8,274 bases of DNA, taken from assembly GCA_002422175.1 (NCBI GenBank), contig DITR01000060.1, positions 5,792 to 14,065 on the forward strand, in the 5' to 3' direction. The notes under the pieces are model-generated. The model was given only the letters and a program-made list of their open reading frames with translations. It ran no database searches and had not been told where the DNA came from. The stretch is from Alcaligenaceae bacterium UBA6179. Its GTDB lineage: Bacteria > Pseudomonadota > Gammaproteobacteria > Burkholderiales > Burkholderiaceae_B. The translations under genes were made by a program, and so were the position numbers. Shown in pieces: positions 1 to 5,729 of the stretch; the first letter of the stretch is position 1, and each line of letters begins with the position of its first letter.

Positions 1-179
1 CCAGACGCTTCAGGTAAAGCCGCTCCGGCAAGGCCCGCGTCACAAATAGCTTGCCAACATTCATGAGGAAATGCTTTTTCTTCATCTTTTTTTGACCAAT
101 AATCAAGACCAAAATCTCGACCAACTTTACTGGCTGTATCAATAATGAGCTTTTGCTCAGAGCTTAGGTGAAAATTCAT
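1..179 (-). CDS. Acyl-CoA dehydrogenase, N-terminal fragment (runs off left edge)
   Basis: This is the first 59 codons of a minus-strand gene whose remainder lies outside the window. It is too short for an ordinary ORF list but is clearly coding. The translation begins MNFHLSSEQKLIIDTA, then reads FGLDYWSKKDE, FPHECWQAICDAGLAGAALPEASG. This is the usual opening of acyl-CoA dehydrogenases: an S-x-E-Q helix, then the W-x-x-x-x-x-x-G-x-x-G-x-x-x-P-E segment that precedes the FAD/substrate core. Family members oxidise an acyl-CoA to the trans-2-enoyl-CoA with FAD, passing electrons to ETF. The ATG at 179 has a GAGG ribosome site (complement of 189-192) 9 nt upstream and lies 27 nt after the E2 stop, so it is probably the next gene of the same operon. 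Catalytic Glu and FAD residues are outside the window, so chain-length specificity cannot be judged. Confidence 0.85.
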   Translation of the reverse strand, partial: MNFHLSSEQKLIIDTASKVGRDFGLDYWSKKDEEKAFPHECWQAICDAGLAGAALPEAS

Positions 180-206
180 TAAATAGTGCCTCAGAGTGAA
201 TTGAGT

Positions 207-1430
207 TCAAGAGATTGAACGAAGTAATTGATAAGGGTTTTGAAGAAGATCAATAATCGTATTTAAAAATTTCAGCCCACTCGTTCCATCGTGAATACGG
301 TGATCACACGCCAACACCAAACCCATCTCGCGGCGTAATTCAGGATTGCCATTCAAGTCAGGGCGGAATAATTGGCGCACACTACCAACACCCAAAATAG
401 CAGACTGAGGTGGGTTGATGATAGGTGCCATGTACGTCACATTGAACATACCTGCGTTTGAAAGCGTAATGGCTCCCCCGCTTAAATCTTCATGTTTAGC
501 TTGCCCATTACGAACCCGCTCTATAAGACCATTCGCTCGAACTGCAATAGTGTCTAAACTTGTGCCCTCTAAGCCATGAAGCACAGGTGCCATAAGGCCT
601 TTTTCAGTTGAAACAGCAATACCCACATCTAGTGTGCCAATTTCCAAAATAGCGTTATCGAACCATATGCGGTTCTGCCACGGACAACGATTTAACGCAT
701 GTGCCACAGCCGCAATAAGGAAGTGATTAACCGTTAGTTTGGACCCACTTTCAGGTGAATTGAGACGCTCACGTAACGACATCAGCTCGGAAACCTCAGC
801 CTCAGAAGAAAGGTAAAAGTGAGGAACTTCCTGTTTGGCATGAACCATACGTCGCGCCATGGCCTGCATTTGGCCCGTTAATGGAATACGCGCAGGGCTT
901 GCTTCTTGAGTTGGTGCTAGGTTAGTCGTGACAGCCTGAGCTGCCGCTTGAAGTGACGAACGCACATCTTGCGCTTTAATACGACCTCGAGGCCCTGTGC
1001 CTATAACAGTCTGGAGATCTAGCGCAGCTTCATTGGCTAAGTTGCGTGCCAACGGCGTAGCGATCAAACGTTTAATGTCAAGCACCACCTTTGACTCTGG
1101 CGCTTCAATGGGCTGATCCAAAACCATTTTTTTATTCTCTAGCTCGAACTGAGTTGGTGATGGTAAGTCATCACCAACTGGCTGCCCTTCACCCGTCCAA
1201 CGCGCAACCACAGACCCTACAGGTACAGTTTCACCTTTGGCTACAAGAATCTCAATGAGCTGACCATCTGAAGGCGCCATGATGTCTGTGGCAACCTTGT
1301 CGGTTTCAACCACAAACATCAGATCGCCCGCTTTGAGAAAATCTCCTGAAGTGACATACCATTCAGCCATCAAGCCTTCCGTCATGGTCAGACCTAACTT
1401 GGGCATCAAAATCTCATTACGCTCAGCCAT
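207..1430 (-). CDS. Dihydrolipoamide acyltransferase (E2) of a 2-oxoacid/acetoin dehydrogenase complex
   Basis: This is the E2 core subunit. It carries the acyl group from E1 on a swinging lipoyl-lysine and transfers it to CoA. Numbering is from the ATG at 1430 (407 aa). A single lipoyl domain spans about 3-80, with the lipoylation lysine K45 in VETDKVATDI. A peripheral-subunit-binding domain spans about 122-160 (ATPLARNLANE, GTGPRGRIKAQDV). The catalytic domain runs from about 180 to the end, with the active-site motif DHRIHDG at 376-382 (H377, D381 the expected catalytic pair) and INPPQSAILGVG before it. An Ala/Pro/Gln-rich linker precedes the catalytic domain. Length and one-lipoyl layout fit AcoC/PdhC-type E2 proteins. 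The frame stays open upstream to an ATG at 1445 and a GTG at 1460, both inside the preceding hydratase gene. I prefer 1430 because it sits just before the lipoyl domain, 4 nt after the hydratase stop, with GGA 10 nt upstream. The upstream starts cannot be excluded. Substrate identity is not visible from sequence. Confidence 0.93.
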   Translation of the reverse strand: MAERNEILMPKLGLTMTEGLMAEWYVTSGDFLKAGDLMFVVETDKVATDIMAPSDGQLIEILVAKGETVPVGSVVARWTGEGQPVGDDLPSPTQFELENKKMVLDQPIEAPESKVVLDIKRLIATPLARNLANEAALDLQTVIGTGPRGRIKAQDVRSSLQAAAQAVTTNLAPTQEASPARIPLTGQMQAMARRMVHAKQEVPHFYLSSEAEVSELMSLRERLNSPESGSKLTVNHFLIAAVAHALNRCPWQNRIWFDNAILEIGTLDVGIAVSTEKGLMAPVLHGLEGTSLDTIAVRANGLIERVRNGQAKHEDLSGGAITLSNAGMFNVTYMAPIINPPQSAILGVGSVRQLFRPDLNGNPELRREMGLVLACDHRIHDGTSGLKFLNTIIDLLQNPYQLLRSIS

Positions 1431-1434
1431 AGAG

Positions 1435-2220
1435 TTATGTTCCATTAAATTTGGCGACACGCTTTTCCAAGAAAGCTTTGATTCCCTCGTGTGCGTCTAA
1501 TGTGTCAAAAACCAAACTGACCATAGCTTGCTCATGCGCTAGTGCACTTCGTAACGGCATTTCAGCGCCATCTAATAATGTTCTCTTCAATAACTTAAGA
1601 ACAAGCGGAGATTTGGCAGCAATTTTATCGGCAAGCGCCAACGTGACCGTCATGAGTTCAGCCAAAGAGACAACCTTGTTAGCTAAACCAATACGAACAG
1701 CCTCTTGAGCACTGATCCGTTCACCTACAAACATGAGCTCACGCGCTACACACGGTGCCAATTGCCGAATGGCACGTTGAGTTCCTCCCGCACCAGGAAA
1801 TAAACCTAGGGTAATTTCAGGCAATGCTAGAACAGCATTTTCAGACAGAATTCGAATGTCCGTGCAAAGCAGTAACTCTGTGCCGCCTCCCAGTGCCCAG
1901 CCATTAACCGCAGCTATTGTGCACTTGTCAGACTGTTCGATTCGCCGAAAAACACGATGCACGTCTTCGGCAAATTCAAAGTAATGAGCCAACCCTTGAC
2001 GGTGCTCCATTTCGGCCAAATCACCACCAGCAATAAATGACTTTTCACCAGAACCAGTAATAACGATGACATGCACATTCGAGTCATTTTCTAAATCGAT
2101 AAAGGTTTGCTCCATAGCCAATAAAGTTTCTGAACTAAGGGCATTGTGTACTTTGGGACGGTTGACAGTCAGGATACCAACATGGCCACGAACTTCTTTC
2201 AAAATTAGAGGATCAATCAT
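1435..2220 (-). CDS. Enoyl-CoA hydratase/isomerase (crotonase family)
   Basis: A 261-aa crotonase-fold protein of normal family length, likely adding water across a 2-enoyl-CoA. The first oxyanion-hole segment is IAGGDL at 63-68, and the second is NGWALGGGTEL at 106-116. Both glutamates used by true hydratases are present: E115 in GGGTEL and E135 in LPEITLGLFPGAGGTQR. This favours hydratase activity over isomerase-only or decarboxylase relatives. The ATG at 2220 has AAGGGA (complement of 2230-2235) 9 nt upstream. The gene sits between E1 beta (46 nt upstream) and E2 (4 nt downstream if E2 starts at 1430), so it splits the genes of the oxoacid dehydrogenase complex. With the acyl-CoA dehydrogenase after E2, it points to beta-oxidation-type processing of the CoA ester made by the complex. 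Exact substrate is unknown. Confidence 0.93.
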   Translation of the reverse strand: MIDPLILKEVRGHVGILTVNRPKVHNALSSETLLAMEQTFIDLENDSNVHVIVITGSGEKSFIAGGDLAEMEHRQGLAHYFEFAEDVHRVFRRIEQSDKCTIAAVNGWALGGGTELLLCTDIRILSENAVLALPEITLGLFPGAGGTQRAIRQLAPCVARELMFVGERISAQEAVRIGLANKVVSLAELMTVTLALADKIAAKSPLVLKLLKRTLLDGAEMPLRSALAHEQAMVSLVFDTLDAHEGIKAFLEKRVAKFNGT

Positions 2221-2266
2221 TTTCGTCTTTCCCTTGAGAATTAAATTTAATTAAAAGACTTATGCA

Positions 2267-3241
2267 TTACAAAATTAGTTTTTTTACCGCATTCACAATG
2301 CTGTCTGAGTTAGGTTGATATTGTTTTTCCAAAGACGGAGCAAAGGGTACGGGCACAAAAGGAGATCCAACCCGCAGAATGGGGGCATCTAGATCATCAA
2401 ATCCTACGTCTGCCATGCGTGCTGCAATTTCAGCACCAACACCAAATGCTTCAACGGCCTCATGAGCAATGAGAAGGCGATGTGTCTTGCGTAGCGACTT
2501 TAGAACTAAAGCCTCATCCCAAGGTTGAATACTGCGTAAATCGACAACTTCGATAAAGACACCTTGCTCTGCCAACAGATCAGAAGCCTTCATAACCTGA
2601 TTAACCATCGCGCCATAACTCACCACGGTGGCATCGCTACCCTCACGTAAAATATGCCCTTTCCCGATAGGCAATGAGAATGGTTCATCCGGCACATGGC
2701 CTTTGATAGCGTAAAGAGCCTTGTTTTCGACAAACACAACTGGGTCTGGATCAAGGATGGCCGCTTTAAGGAGACCGTAGGCATCAGAGGGATTGGATGG
2801 GCAAACAACTTTCAGCCCAGGTATGTGTGCGAACCAAGCTTCAAGACATTGAGAATGTTGGGGGCCAGCACTAATTCCACCGCCATGAGGTGTACGCACA
2901 ACCATGGGCACCGAGATTTGGCCACCATACATAAAATGTGCCTTCGCCGCTTGATTGACCAAAGCATCCATAGTCAACGTCATAAAATCCATAAACATGA
3001 TTTCTAAAACTGGCTTTACGCCAGAAAGAGCTGCACCGACTGCCGCTAATGACATAGCAGCTTCAGAAATCGGTGTGTCTCTGACGCGACTTTCACCAAA
3101 CTCGTCTAATAAGCCACGCGTAACGCCAAACGGCCCGCCAACAGTAGCGATATCTTCACCCAAAAGAATAACGCTGGAATCGTCTCTCATGGCCTCGGCC
3201 AATGCTCGATTTATGGCTTGTCCAAAACGTAACTCAGCCAT
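2267..3241 (-). CDS. 2-oxoacid/acetoin dehydrogenase E1 component, beta subunit
   Basis: A 324-aa transketolase-type beta subunit of the heterotetrameric (alpha2 beta2) E1. With the alpha subunit it binds thiamine diphosphate, cleaves the C-C bond next to the keto group and reductively acylates the E2 lipoyl group. The N-terminal pyrimidine-binding domain holds LLGEDIATVGGPFGVTRGL (27-45) and RDTPISEAA, with E60 expected to contact TPP N1'. SAGPQHSQ includes H129, a conserved active-site histidine. The C-terminal transketolase domain starts near 195 (DATVVSYGAM) and contains VVDLRSIQPWD and the LLIAHEAVEAFGVGAEIAA segment. The ATG at 3241 overlaps the end of the alpha gene by 8 nt and has GAGG (complement of 3248-3251) 6 nt upstream, so translation is probably coupled for equal dosage. 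It resembles AcoB/PdhB-type proteins. Sequence reading alone cannot separate acetoin from pyruvate or other 2-oxoacid specificity. Confidence 0.94.
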   Translation of the reverse strand: MAELRFGQAINRALAEAMRDDSSVILLGEDIATVGGPFGVTRGLLDEFGESRVRDTPISEAAMSLAAVGAALSGVKPVLEIMFMDFMTLTMDALVNQAAKAHFMYGGQISVPMVVRTPHGGGISAGPQHSQCLEAWFAHIPGLKVVCPSNPSDAYGLLKAAILDPDPVVFVENKALYAIKGHVPDEPFSLPIGKGHILREGSDATVVSYGAMVNQVMKASDLLAEQGVFIEVVDLRSIQPWDEALVLKSLRKTHRLLIAHEAVEAFGVGAEIAARMADVGFDDLDAPILRVGSPFVPVPFAPSLEKQYQPNSDSIVNAVKKLIL

Positions 3242-4241
3242 GATTAACCTCGATTGTTTTTGAATATACGTCTAAGCAAGCTTGCTCCCAACTGGGGTCT
3301 CTGCCTTGACGCGCGAATTCAACAGATACCTCAACCTGCTTCTCAATATCGGTTCGCAATGCGTCAATTTCGAACTGCGATACATCACGCTTCAGCATGA
3401 TTTTTTCAAACAAAACCAGCGGGTCATGATCACCAAGGGTTTCAAGCTCATAAGCATTTCTGTACTTTTGTGGGTCACCTTCATAATGCCCACGCCAGCG
3501 ATGCGTGATGCATTCAATGACGTAGGGACCCGAACCCATACGAATACCCTCAATCGCCCCTTTACCCGCTTCAATAACATCGAGTACTTCGTTGCCATTG
3601 ACCTTCGAGAATGGAATATTAAAGGCAGAAGCGATATCTTCTAGTTTGGCTACAAACTGTTTGTGTGTCGGTGAGAATTCAGCCCAGCCATTGTTTTCGC
3701 ACACAAACAATAAAGGTAGTTTCCACAATGCTGCCATATTCAATGACTCATGAAGCACACCCTCAGCCATGGCGCCATCACCAAAAAAAGCAACGGCAAC
3801 TGAACCATTTTTCCGCACCTGATGTGCAATCGCGCTACCTAGTGCAATGGGAATGCTCGCGCCCACAATTGCGTTAGCCCCAAGCATGCCAATCGAAAAA
3901 TTAGCCACATGCATAGATCCACCCCGACCTTTACAAACACCTTCTTCACGAGCCATTAGTTCGCAGAAGAAATCATTTAGCGCAATGCCTTTTGCCAGTG
4001 CGTGACCGTGCCCCCGATGAGTTGAAGCAATGGTATCTTCTGGGCCTAGCAACTCACCTATTGCTGCTGCAACGGCTTCTTGACCTATACTCAGATGAAT
4101 AAAACCAGGTACCTCGCCATCAGCAAACAAACGTCCAAGTCTCAACTCTACTAAGCGAATAGTTGCCATACGGCGGTAAATGCCCAGCAACTCTGATTTA
4201 GAATCTGCAGTGTTTTTCTTTTCTCTAGACTGCTTGGTCAC
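3234..4241 (-). CDS. 2-oxoacid/acetoin dehydrogenase E1 component, alpha subunit
   Basis: A 335-aa E1 alpha subunit that carries the TPP pyrophosphate/Mg site. The TPP-binding motif starts at GDG (154-156) in FFGDGAMAEG and ends at ENNGW (N183, N184), the classical about 30-residue spacing. Other marks are GFIHLSIGQEA (46-56), STHRGHGH (73-80), CKGRGGSMH (103-111) and the active-site loop THRWRGHYEGDPQKYR (246-261). The RGHYEGDP form of that loop recalls AcoA-like acetoin dehydrogenases more than the mitochondrial PDH form, but this is a recollected resemblance, not an alignment. The start codon is GTG at 4241, chosen because AGGAG (complement of 4248-4252) lies exactly 6 nt upstream and because the protein then has a short Lys-rich lead before SELLGIYRRMATIRLVE. 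It follows the Fe-ADH gene after a 104-nt gap and overlaps E1 beta by 8 nt. Confidence 0.94.
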   Translation of the reverse strand: MTKQSREKKNTADSKSELLGIYRRMATIRLVELRLGRLFADGEVPGFIHLSIGQEAVAAAIGELLGPEDTIASTHRGHGHALAKGIALNDFFCELMAREEGVCKGRGGSMHVANFSIGMLGANAIVGASIPIALGSAIAHQVRKNGSVAVAFFGDGAMAEGVLHESLNMAALWKLPLLFVCENNGWAEFSPTHKQFVAKLEDIASAFNIPFSKVNGNEVLDVIEAGKGAIEGIRMGSGPYVIECITHRWRGHYEGDPQKYRNAYELETLGDHDPLVLFEKIMLKRDVSQFEIDALRTDIEKQVEVSVEFARQGRDPSWEQACLDVYSKTIEVNHG

Positions 4242-4345
4242 TAGAAACTCCTAAATGTAAAAAGTTTTACTTTTTTTAATTAACTTCATACTGAATAAAT
4301 TAAATGTTGAGTAAAAAAAGATTCTTGCCAACCATTGATAACTGG
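4242..4345 (-). promoter_or_regulatory. AT-rich gap between Fe-ADH and E1 alpha genes; possible weak internal promoter
   Basis: This 104-nt spacer is by far the longest gap in the minus-strand operon. Read on the minus strand, it has TTGGCA (complement of 4326-4331) followed 17 nt later by AACATT (complement of 4303-4308). The first is a good -35 match and the second a poor -10 match. Nearer the E1 alpha start is an AT-only inverted repeat, AAAAAGT-TTT-ACTTTTT (4259-4275 on the plus strand), just upstream of the ribosome site at 4248-4252. There is no GC-rich stem with a T-tract, so I see no standard terminator. The region may only be a spacer, or it may let the E1/E2 genes be transcribed separately from the dehydrogenase. 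Confidence 0.3.
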
Positions 4346-5515
4346 CTAAAGCGCTGCTTGAAGAATTTCTTTTATATCGTCTGAGCTATGAATAGTTCGT
4401 GGATTTGTGCGAACCATCATGTTTTCCATTGCTCCGCGAGCAATAGCCTCGAATTGGTCAGGGCTAACACCTACATCAGTTAAACGTGTAGGCATACCCA
4501 AATCACGCACCAACGTCTCAATAAGATCGGCAGCAGGAATACTGGAACGACCCAGGACTTCGCTAATCAACATTTGACGATCAGCATTAACGCTTAGGTT
4601 ATAACGAAGGACGTTATGCAACATGACACAAGAGGTATACCCGTGAGGCACATGGGCGACCGCGCCCAGTTGGTGACCTATACCATGACTCGCCCCCCAC
4701 TCAACGCGACCTAATCCTGTAGAAGCTAACCAAACAGCTATTTGACTATCAAGACGGGCCTGAAGGTTTGACGGATCAATCTTGTTTATACGCAACGAAG
4801 ACTCGAGCATTTTCAAACTATGTAAGCACGTCGCATCAGTGAAGGGTTGGGGTTTGCGCGAACAGATCGTTTCTACGGCGTGATCAATCGCACGCACACC
4901 TGTAGAAAGCCATAACCATTCTGGGGTATGTACGGTAATTGCTGGATCTAAAATGACAACTTGCGCACCGATATCTGGACTGGAATAAATATCTTTTACC
5001 TGACGGACTAAATCGGAACAACCACCCAAACAGCTGAACTCAGCACCAGACAAAGTTGTAGGCACAACAATTTGTCGAATGAGTGAGGCGGCAATCTTTG
5101 GAATATGGCGCGTGCCATCTTTCAAAACCTGAATCCGGTATTCACCTAATTCATCCTCTGTCTTGATGTTCTGCGCCAAACAAATTTGCAAAACCTTTGC
5201 AGTGTCTATTGGCGTTCCACCGCCGATTGTTAAGATAAGATCTGGGGCAACTTTACGAACAGCATCTGCTGCTCGAAGCACACTTTCACGTGGCACGTGG
5301 GTGACGCACTCATCAAATATACCCACATAGCGCGAACCTAAAGCCTCGCGAATACGCTCTATTTCATCAGTTTTTCGGTTCAGCGTTTTGCTCGTTATCA
5401 AAAAAACGCGTTGCGCGCCTATTTTATTAACGACTTCAACAATAGCTTGCGCAGCAGGCGTTCCATAAATAATGCTGTCTTGGTCAAGAAAATCGTAACG
5501 ACCCTGTGTAATCAT
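4346..5515 (-). CDS. Iron-containing alcohol dehydrogenase family protein (maleylacetate reductase-like branch)
   Basis: A 389-aa group III (Fe-ADH) NAD(P)-dependent dehydrogenase, full family length. The Rossmann-like half contains the dinucleotide motif TIGGGTPIDTAK (96-107). VPTTLSGAEFS (151-161) matches the family's nicotinamide-side segment. The C-terminal helical half supplies metal ligands: H212 in GVRAIDHAVE, H277 and H281 in GASHGIGHQLGA, and H291 in HVPHG. H277 and H291 have the same 14-residue spacing as the two ligand histidines of FucO. Where FucO-type enzymes carry Asp in the GVDALTHA motif, this protein has R208, with D211 three residues on. It is therefore not a textbook 1,2-propanediol or butanol dehydrogenase and may belong near maleylacetate reductases. 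The ATG at 5515 has AAGGAG (complement of 5523-5528) 7 nt upstream. It is the first gene of the minus operon, divergent from the PrpD-like gene, and likely handles an alcohol, ketone or oxo-acid feeding the E1/E2 complex. Substrate is unknown. Confidence 0.9.
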   Translation of the reverse strand: MITQGRYDFLDQDSIIYGTPAAQAIVEVVNKIGAQRVFLITSKTLNRKTDEIERIREALGSRYVGIFDECVTHVPRESVLRAADAVRKVAPDLILTIGGGTPIDTAKVLQICLAQNIKTEDELGEYRIQVLKDGTRHIPKIAASLIRQIVVPTTLSGAEFSCLGGCSDLVRQVKDIYSSPDIGAQVVILDPAITVHTPEWLWLSTGVRAIDHAVETICSRKPQPFTDATCLHSLKMLESSLRINKIDPSNLQARLDSQIAVWLASTGLGRVEWGASHGIGHQLGAVAHVPHGYTSCVMLHNVLRYNLSVNADRQMLISEVLGRSSIPAADLIETLVRDLGMPTRLTDVGVSPDQFEAIARGAMENMMVRTNPRTIHSSDDIKEILQAAL

Positions 5516-5566
5516 GATTTGTCTCCTTATAAGTTTTTAGTGATTGCTTTTCAGGTCATCTTTTTT

Positions 5567-5591
5567 TTGACACTTGATAAACTTGACACTT
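5567..5591. repeat. Direct repeat TTGACACTT x2, 16-bp period
   Basis: TTGACACTT occurs at 5567-5575 and again at 5583-5591, separated by 7 nt (GATAAAC). The pair is flanked by runs of eight or nine T on both sides. A 16-bp step is about one and a half helical turns. The second copy contains the candidate -35 hexamer. The repeat could be a tandem activator or repressor site, or one copy could be a decayed duplicate of the promoter element. The repeat itself is certain; its function is not. Confidence 0.6.
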
Positions 5592-5611
5592 TTTTTTTAT
5601 CACTTTAGCAT
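5583..5611 (+). promoter_or_regulatory. Candidate sigma-70 promoter for the PrpD-like/TetR operon
   Basis: A perfect TTGACA at 5583-5588 is followed, after 17 nt, by TAGCAT at 5606-5611 (4 of 6 to TATAAT). Initiation would fall near 5618, giving a leader of about 110 nt before the ATG at 5730. The spacer is T-rich. An alternative -10 (TATAAA, 5645-5650) lacks a matching -35. The call rests on motif match and position only. Confidence 0.5.
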
Positions 5612-5618
5612 AAAAAAT

Positions 5619-5637
5619 GAATCATACTTCATGATTC
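5619..5637. promoter_or_regulatory. Candidate TetR-family operator (inverted repeat)
   Basis: GAATCAT-ACTTC-ATGATTC is a perfect 7-bp inverted repeat with a 5-nt centre (19 bp in all). It begins 8 nt after the candidate -10 box, about where transcription would start, so a dimer bound here would block initiation. Length and symmetry suit TetR-family dimers, and a TetR-family gene lies in the transcript that would start here. Assignment to that repressor is inference. Confidence 0.5.
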
Positions 5638-5716
5638 GTAATTTTATAAAAGAACTGCATTTTTTCGAACTAAACGACATATCGGTAAAGAAAAATCAGC
5701 TAAAACATCACAACAT

Positions 5717-5722
5717 GAGGAG
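5717..5722 (+). promoter_or_regulatory. Strong ribosome binding site deciding the PrpD-like start
   Basis: GAGGAG lies 7 nt before the ATG at 5730. The reading frame is open further upstream (in-frame ATGs at 5574, 5631 and 5715), but the residues those would add resemble no PrpD N-terminus and would overlap the putative promoter or operator. This site fixes the start at 5730. Confidence 0.85.
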
Positions 5723-5729
5723 ATTTAAA

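Larger units (their letters stand above)
5516..5729. promoter_or_regulatory. Divergent control region between the Fe-ADH operon and the PrpD-like/TetR operon
   Basis: This 214-nt non-coding, strongly AT-rich region separates two outward-facing genes, so it should hold promoters for both directions. It contains a direct repeat in T-runs, a candidate plus-strand promoter, a 19-bp inverted repeat and the strong ribosome site of the PrpD-like gene, each listed separately. For the minus direction I see the AAGGAG ribosome site at 5523-5528 but no convincing -35/-10 pair. A 10-bp palindrome AATCATGATT (5510-5519) spans the Fe-ADH start codon and shares the ATCAT/ATGAT half-sites of the inverted repeat, which may be coincidence. 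Confidence 0.75.

Noticed and set aside
205..220. Hairpin GTTCAA-GAGA-TTGAAC at the E2 stop codon as a terminator
   Set aside because: The stem is only 6 bp and AT-rich, no T-tract follows on the minus strand, and the acyl-CoA dehydrogenase gene starts 27 nt later.
3282..3644. Open frames antisense to the large genes (for example 3282-3644 plus, 1451-1708 plus, 5762-6030 minus)
   Set aside because: They lie opposite well-supported genes, show no recognisable domain and lack good ribosome sites, so they are shadow frames.
3234..4241. Naming the E1/E2 genes acoA, acoB and acoC outright
   Set aside because: Motifs resemble acetoin dehydrogenase, but an ECH gene splits the set, acoX and acoR are absent and substrate specificity cannot be read from sequence.
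4303..4331. Possible sigma-54 (-24/-12) promoter before E1 alpha, as in some aco operons
   Set aside because: The minus strand has TTGGCA, but the -12 GC dinucleotide at the required spacing is TT, so the diagnostic half is missing.
5574..5729. 52-residue upstream extension of the PrpD-like frame
   Set aside because: GAGGAG sits 7 nt before the ATG at 5730. The extension overlaps the promoter and operator candidates and does not look like a PrpD N-terminus.
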